From assembly GCA_039881045.1 (NCBI GenBank), contig JAYWVB010000028.1:363645-427644 (forward strand): a DNA stretch of 64,000 nt. The letters run 5' to 3'. The notes beneath the pieces were generated by a model that was given only the letters and a program-made list of their open reading frames with translations, did not search any database and was not told the origin of the DNA. The stretch's first letter is position 1. Every line of letters starts with the position of its first letter. The stretch comes from Chaetomium olivaceum. Its lineage: Eukaryota > Ascomycota > Sordariomycetes > Sordariales > Chaetomiaceae. A program made the position numbers and the translations under genes. Shown one piece after another: positions 59,301 through 64,000 of the stretch.

Positions 59301-62300
59301 CTTTCGCGTCCTTCCCGCGAAGTATCGCATGGATTATCGTGTTCCCGTTCTTGTCGACCGTGTCCGCCTTCACTCCTACCGAGGTCAGAAAGCGGAGACT
59401 GTCCACCCGGTTCCCCTTGCCCCCGTCCACCACGGCATGCAACAACGTCCTGCCATCGTGGTCGATCCTCGTCGATCAGCGCCCAAGCGGATGAACTTCT
59501 CAATAGTCTTGGGTCGGCTCGCAAATCCCCATAGGACTGTGCGCCCCTTCTCATCGCATGCATTTAGATCCATACCACGATCAACCATTTTCCGAAGCAC
59601 TTCTTCGTCTTTGTCGCTGGATTTGTATGCCCATAGTGGTGGATTTCCTTTCTTATTCCTCTTGTTCAGGTCCGCACCCGCAAGGAGCAATTTGTCGACG
59701 AAGGTGATGATGCGCTTAGGCTCATAGAAGAATCCCATGTTGCGGATGAGGTAGTGAAAGACGGTGTCACCATTGTTTTCAGTGATATTCACGTCCGAAC
59801 CCAGCTTTAGCAGCTTGCGGAAGCCCCTGACATCCGCCACTGGCGTGAACGAGGAATGACGCGAGAGCTGGTCAATCATCTCAAGTAGCGGCGTTCTCCC
59901 CCCAGGCGTTCAGCGCGTTGATGTCGGCCCCGTGTTCAACGAGTGTCTGGAGTAGCCGGGGGCTTTCTGGGTTGGCCAGATGAAGTGGCGTCTGGCTAGT
60001 CGCCGTCTTCGCGTTGGGGTTTGCCCCGGCCGACAGAAGCAGCTTGGCGAGGAACTCGTCGGCATGGTCCGAGTAGAAGCACATCAACTCATCATCAATT
60101 CTCTGGACAGCCAAATGCAGAGGCGTCAGTTCGTCGCCGTAATACCTCCCTCCGTTCATGGTGGCGTTTACGTCTGCGCCAGCTTCCACAAGTAACCGAA
60201 TACATTCGGCTGCCGGTTTCTTGTCACGTTCCGTCATAATCCGCCTGCTATTCCCAACGCCAGCAAGTCCGTGTAGCGGGGTCGGCCCTCGCTCGCGATC
60301 CCCGATGTCACTCCCCCACACCTCATTTTCGCGTCTCTGGTTCGGGTCCGCGCCGTGCTGGAGGAGCAACCTAACCAAATCCGGATTATGGGCCTGAGCT
60401 GCGCAGTACAGCTTTGTCAAACCGTCTCGGTAACAGTTGACATCCGCCTTGCCCGTGTCGAGAATTGCTTTGACGTTGTCTACCGTGCCGGCTCGGTGGA
60501 AGTATAGGTTGACCTCGTCCGGTGGTAGAAAGGGCAGAAACGCCTTCACCACCTCATGATCATCTCCCTTGAAGGCGTGGTAAAGTGCAGTCTCCCTCCC
60601 GTTCTCGGCTTCTTCCTCGTCACAATTCGAATAACAATCGAAACTGCTATTCCAAAAACGAAAGACTGGCCACGTCTTAATGTGGGGGTCGACGCCAGCA
60701 CCCAACAGGAGCCGGGCAGCCGCTGCGTGCCCTTTCTTAGCAGCCCGGTGCAGGGGCGTCAAGCCGTCGTTGCCTCCGGACCTTGGATCGGCACCCTTAG
60801 CAAGCAGCAATTTGACAAAGTCAGCGTAGCCATTCTGAGAAGCGTAGGCCAAAGGTGTGAGGCCATCCCAGTCACGGCTGTCGAGGAGTGTCGGCCCCCT
60901 CTCGACAAAGTACTCCAACACATACGTCGGGATCAGGGCGCCATCTGCTGAAGAGGTAAGTAGATGGAGGGTGTTGAACGAGGCTGAGAGCGGGCCGGAC
61001 CACTTCATATAAACCCAAGTCTGGAACGCGGGCTTATCTGGGGCCAAGTGGCGACCCAGAGCTGCTAGCAGTTGGTTTGCCGACGTCCCGCATGATACTT
61101 TGCTGATGTGAAAAAAGAAGTTGTCGACGGCATACGACGCGAGGGGGTGGTTGAGTCGGGTCTCAGTACCTATCTTCTCCCTGCGTTTTTCCTCCTTGCT
61201 ACGAAAGTCGTTAAGGGGATACATGGCAGTTGCGGTCCTTCTGTCGTCTATGGTAGTGTCAAGGTGGGGACACCCATCGAGATATTCCAGTGAGAGCACC
61301 GCAAGCATGGCATGTGACGCCTCGGCTTCCAGAACGGGGAATGCGTTTCCATCCTCCCTCCGGCTCGCGTCGTGTAGAAACTCGGTAAACGAATGGTGGA
61401 TGACACTCACGGTCTCGTCTTCCAGCAGCTCCAACAACCGCCCGCACCCGGCCCGCACTAGGTCCTTGCCCCGTCGTAGATCCACGTGTAGCATCGGAGA
61501 GAGCAGCGAGCCGAGCTCGATGAGCCGGAGCGGACGGCTTGCGTGAGTGACGCACATGAGAATTTTGGCCTGCTGCTCGGCCGTCACCCCGCTCCGGCGG
61601 GCGTGCTCCTTCAGCATGTCTTCGTACACGGCGCGAAGTGTGCGCGGTAAGCGATCCAGGCTATCCGGCAGTGCCTCTTCGGTGATCCGCCCGTCTCGCA
61701 GGCCTTCTGCCAGATTATCCGCCAACAGACGCGCCTGCAGAAACAGCCCGTTCGCGCGCTCGCAAATCGACTGCCTGACCAGCTCGTTCTTGTCGTCGCT
61801 CAAGGGCGGGTCCAGCGTTGCCATTCTCGAGTCCACATACCGCGCCACATCAGGCGACAGCAACGCAGGATCAAGCCGCAACCGCACCACACCCGGATGA
61901 CCCAGCGCCCGCTCAATATGCGGCAGTGGCCGGCTCGTCACCAGCACTCTAACAGCAGCACCAGCATCTGCCCGCCCCTCTTCATCCAGCGTCCCCAGCG
62001 CAACCAACCGCTGCACCATCCCCTCCAAATCCCCATCATCCATCTCATCCAACGCATCCACCACGCAAAACACCCTCCCCTTCACCCCCTCATCGCCCCT
62101 CTCCCTAAGCGCTTCCACCACCGCCGGCCAGACCATCTCCATCTCATTCCCCCCACCGCATGCTCCCGCGACACGGCCGTCAGGCTGGCCACCAGCGCGG
62201 GACAGTGCGGCAGCAGCTGGGCGGCAAAGTCCCGCACCAGGTAGCGCGCCGTGTGGTTCTTGTCGACGATCTGCCGGAAGAAGAAGAAGAGCACTACGTG

Positions 62301-62747
62301 CCCGGGAGCAGTCCCGCCGGTGGTGGTGGTGGGGGTGGGGGTGGCGGTTTCTTGGAGCTGGCGGATGGTGTCGGAGGAGAAGACGGACTTGCCGCTGCCG
62401 GCTACGCCGCGGACGTGAAGGAAGTGAATTGGGGTGGTGGTTGTGATTGTTGTGGTTGTGGAGGTTGTGGAGGTTGTGGCGGTTGTGGAGCAGGGGGTGG
62501 TTGTGTTGTTGTCGTCGAGACCGGCCCATGCGCGAAAGGGGGCCGATTCGTGGATCCATTTGCCGGTGCCGGGGACGTAGGAGCGCAGGTGCTTCATGAA
62601 CTCGTTCCCTGGCGAGAGTAGTCGGTGGGCTGCAGCCATTTGAGGAGTTGGGCGATGCGTTGTTGGGGGGAGTCATTGGCCGTGGCGCCGGGCGGGCACC
62701 GTGTCTCTCTCGATGATGTCGTATGTTTGGGCATTGGCGTCGTCCAT
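56373..62747 (-). CDS. NACHT-ankyrin NLR protein (frame-disrupted)
   Basis: STAND-type immune/allorecognition receptor, about 2,125 residues. From the ATG at 62747 a short N-terminus leads into the typical fungal pre-NACHT segment (LLKWLQPTDYSRQ, NEFMKHLRSYVPGTGKWI), a Thr-rich linker, the Walker A motif GVAGSGKS and the Walker B motif VFCVVDALDEMDD. LVTSRPLP and the winged-helix-like part (THASRPLRLIELGSLLS, HHSFTEFLHDASR) follow. More than twenty ankyrin repeats (for example GADPRSGGNDGLTPLHRAAKKG) run to an acidic, Ser/Asp/Glu-rich end and TAG at 56373. No N-terminal effector domain such as HET, Patatin or Goodbye is visible. At least eight frame breaks occur: near 62675, 62608, the C6 run at 62149-62154, the C6 run at 59898-59903, 59470-59485, 59240 and 58880-58900. 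The total length is a multiple of three. Either a pseudogene or error-laden consensus. Confidence 0.85.
62427..62517 (-). repeat. Thr-codon-rich low-complexity repeat in the NLR
   Basis: The plus strand shows irregular ggttgtggaggttgtgg repeats. On the coding strand this is a run of Thr, Ser and Asn codons (TTTPCSTTATTSTTSTTTT). It forms a linker just before the NACHT P-loop and is likely unstable in length. Confidence 0.75.
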
Positions 62748-63295
62748 GGCCTTTGGTTTTATGCCAGTCAGGTTTGTCTATTTACTCTAGGGGTTGTTGA
62801 TGTGTGCATCTCAGGGAATGGAAAGGGCTCAACAGCGCGTTTATGTATTATTACAAAGTCACAATGCTCCTCTTCAGCCCCCAATGCCAAGTCTTCAGCT
62901 CCAAGCATAGTATCCGGTATGACTCTTCACCGTCAAGAAAACGGGAAACCGTCAACAATTGAAAGATTATGTCCCGCCCCCAGGTTACGCACACACACAC
63001 ACACACACACAATTTATTCCGCCCGGCGGGCCTAACCCGAAAGGGCAACTATCATGCAATCTACTAATACATATCCTAAAATGGATCCTGGTCTCATGAA
63101 GCCCGTACATCTTCCTTTTCTGGCTTATCTCCTTACAATTTTGCCCTCTCTGCTGCGGATGCTCGTGGGTTAGTAGTACGAATAGTAAGCTGGCTTGAAG
63201 GCTAGTCTCCAAGTGTCCAACGTCCTATCTTCGGCGGCTGAAGCGCGCTTACTCCGTGTGACACGAGATGAAGGGGGGTGTTAGTCGGGTTTAGG
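62748..63295. promoter_or_regulatory. Divergent promoter region between the NLR and the secreted protein
   Basis: About 550 bp between divergent start codons, containing a (CA)11 microsatellite at 62990-63011. No gene is supported. Confidence 0.45.
62990..63011. repeat. (CA)11 microsatellite
   Basis: Perfect CA dinucleotide repeat midway between the divergent NLR and secreted-protein genes. Length changes here could alter promoter spacing. Confidence 0.95.
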
Positions 63296-63793
63296 ATGGT
63301 GAGGTTAGTTTGCTTCATTCTGTTGTTGTTCAGTCCTCAGACGACCTGTGGCAATGGCAAAACGTATCGTCGCCGCACCGCCCGCATGTTGGGGGACCAG
63401 TCCTTGAGAATGATTCCTACACAATACACGCCAAAGCCGTGGGTGGCCGTTCTCCAGATCCAGTGCAAAGATGTGCCTCGTCTAATGCGCGAGGGCCTTT
63501 TCTGGTCGGCCGACAACGTCCTGCCGGAGGAAGGCTACATTTCTGATGATGTCAGACCGCTGTGCGCAAAGCTGGGATGTCGTCATAAGCGTACCTGGGT
63601 TATCGCCGACAAGCCCAACGACGAAGCTTCCCAATGGAGCGGTCATGTTGAGCTCTTGAGCCCTTTACTGGAAACTGTCGCCCAGTTCCGGATCGACGAT
63701 TTGCCCAGAGCGAGTGTCTTCGTCGCCTATGGGTGGAACAAGGACGGGTATTCGATATACTCCTATACCATCGTTACCCGGCCACCGCTATAA
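63296..63793 (+). CDS. Small secreted protein, 165 residues, unknown function
   Basis: Not recognised. The ATG at 63296 gives MVRLVCFILLLFSPQTTCG, a short positive n-region and hydrophobic core typical of a signal peptide, with probable cleavage near the TTCG. The frame opens upstream only to a GTG at 63278. The mature part of about 145 residues is mixed alpha/beta in character (PWVAVLQIQCKDVPRLM, YISDDVRPLCAKLGC, TWVIADKPNDEASQW, SVFVAYGWNKDGYSIYSY). It has three further cysteines, and possibly a fourth depending on the cleavage site. It is intact, intronless and stops with TAA at 63791. A secreted effector-like or cell-wall protein are options. It is divergent from the NLR. Confidence 0.65.
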   Translation: MVRLVCFILLLFSPQTTCGNGKTYRRRTARMLGDQSLRMIPTQYTPKPWVAVLQIQCKDVPRLMREGLFWSADNVLPEEGYISDDVRPLCAKLGCRHKRTWVIADKPNDEASQWSGHVELLSPLLETVAQFRIDDLPRASVFVAYGWNKDGYSIYSYTIVTRPPL

Positions 63794-64000
63794 CTGCGTT
63801 TATGAAGACAAGCCCCTGGAAGGGTGGCCGTGGCCCAAAAAGCAAGGGTTACCATCCCAGTTCCCGCAGTGAGCGCGGGCCAGCTTTTCCGGACCCTCCC
63901 CTTAGTTGTCCGTGCTGTTGTGAGCCCGAGGAAGTTGACAAGCGTCGCATTCCCCGGTCTGAACTCAGAAGCGACATTCATGATGTATGCTAGTCTGGGT
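63794..64000. other. Window end, 3' flank
   Basis: Downstream flank of the secreted-protein gene; no feature is seen before the window ends. Confidence 0.5.

Noticed and set aside
56373..62747. Four or more separate ankyrin and NACHT genes
   Set aside because: The pieces join end to end with 1-2 base offsets, often in homopolymers, and no intergenic DNA or start/stop context separates them. One gene with frame breaks is simpler.
1..64000. CRISPR array, insertion sequence, prophage or bacterial operon
   Set aside because: The sequence is eukaryotic with spliceosomal introns throughout, and no regularly spaced repeats or transposase genes were seen.

Overview
This window is nuclear DNA of a filamentous ascomycete, most likely a Sordariomycete and possibly in Sordariales. 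The genes carry short GT..AG introns (48-142 bp, often with a CTRAC-type branch site) and have GC-rich coding exons. The products are typical of that group: fungal tyrosinase, a cAMP-receptor-like GPCR, a NACHT-ankyrin NLR and a Dal5-type transporter. No virus, plasmid or transposon was recognised. I used no database, so all family assignments rest on motifs and on my memory of the families.

Layout. 1.1-6.8 kb (-): proteasome adaptor ECM29, broken by about twelve small frame breaks. 7.9-9.6 kb (+): UBA-UAS-UIM-UBX protein (Ubx5/UBXN7 type). 11.5-13.8 kb (+): Ste20/GCK-type kinase. 15.2-16.2 kb (-) and 17.2-18.3 kb (+): two divergently transcribed proteins of unknown function, one with an internal duplication. 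19.2-20.6 kb (+): mitochondrial IDH1. 22.8-25.1 kb (+): tyrosinase. 25.3-26.2 kb (-): rRNA methyltransferase BUD23. 26.8-27.6 kb (+): SVP26/TEX261 membrane protein. 27.9-28.4 kb (-): a Ser/Gly/Arg-rich hypothetical. 30.7 kb (-): an intron-containing tRNA-Thr. 32.5-34.3 kb (-): GPCR. 37.6-40.0 kb (-): flavin monooxygenase fused to a DUF6314-like domain. 44.3-46.0 kb (+): allantoate/nicotinate-type MFS permease. 49.2-49.6 kb (+): a 77-residue Cys-rich protein. 51.6-52.7 kb (+): D-lactate dehydrogenase-like enzyme. 52.9-55.5 kb (-): dynamin/Mx-like GTPase. 56.4-62.7 kb (-): NACHT-ankyrin NLR. 63.3-63.8 kb (+): a small secreted protein.

The first 28 kb is mostly housekeeping (proteasome, Cdc48/ubiquitin, TCA cycle, ribosome biogenesis, ER-Golgi). 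From 28 kb on, genes are sparse, with 2-4 kb gaps, and the functions shift to sensing, transport and defence. The last 11 kb pairs a dynamin-like GTPase with an NLR on the same strand, which is the best candidate for an innate-immunity or allorecognition locus.

A caution for every reader: nine of the larger genes need one or more 1-2 base corrections to read through, many of them at homopolymer or dinucleotide runs and most of them missing bases. Six other multi-exon genes are perfectly intact. The simplest explanation is consensus sequencing error, but real decay of ECM29 or the NLR cannot be excluded from the sequence alone.
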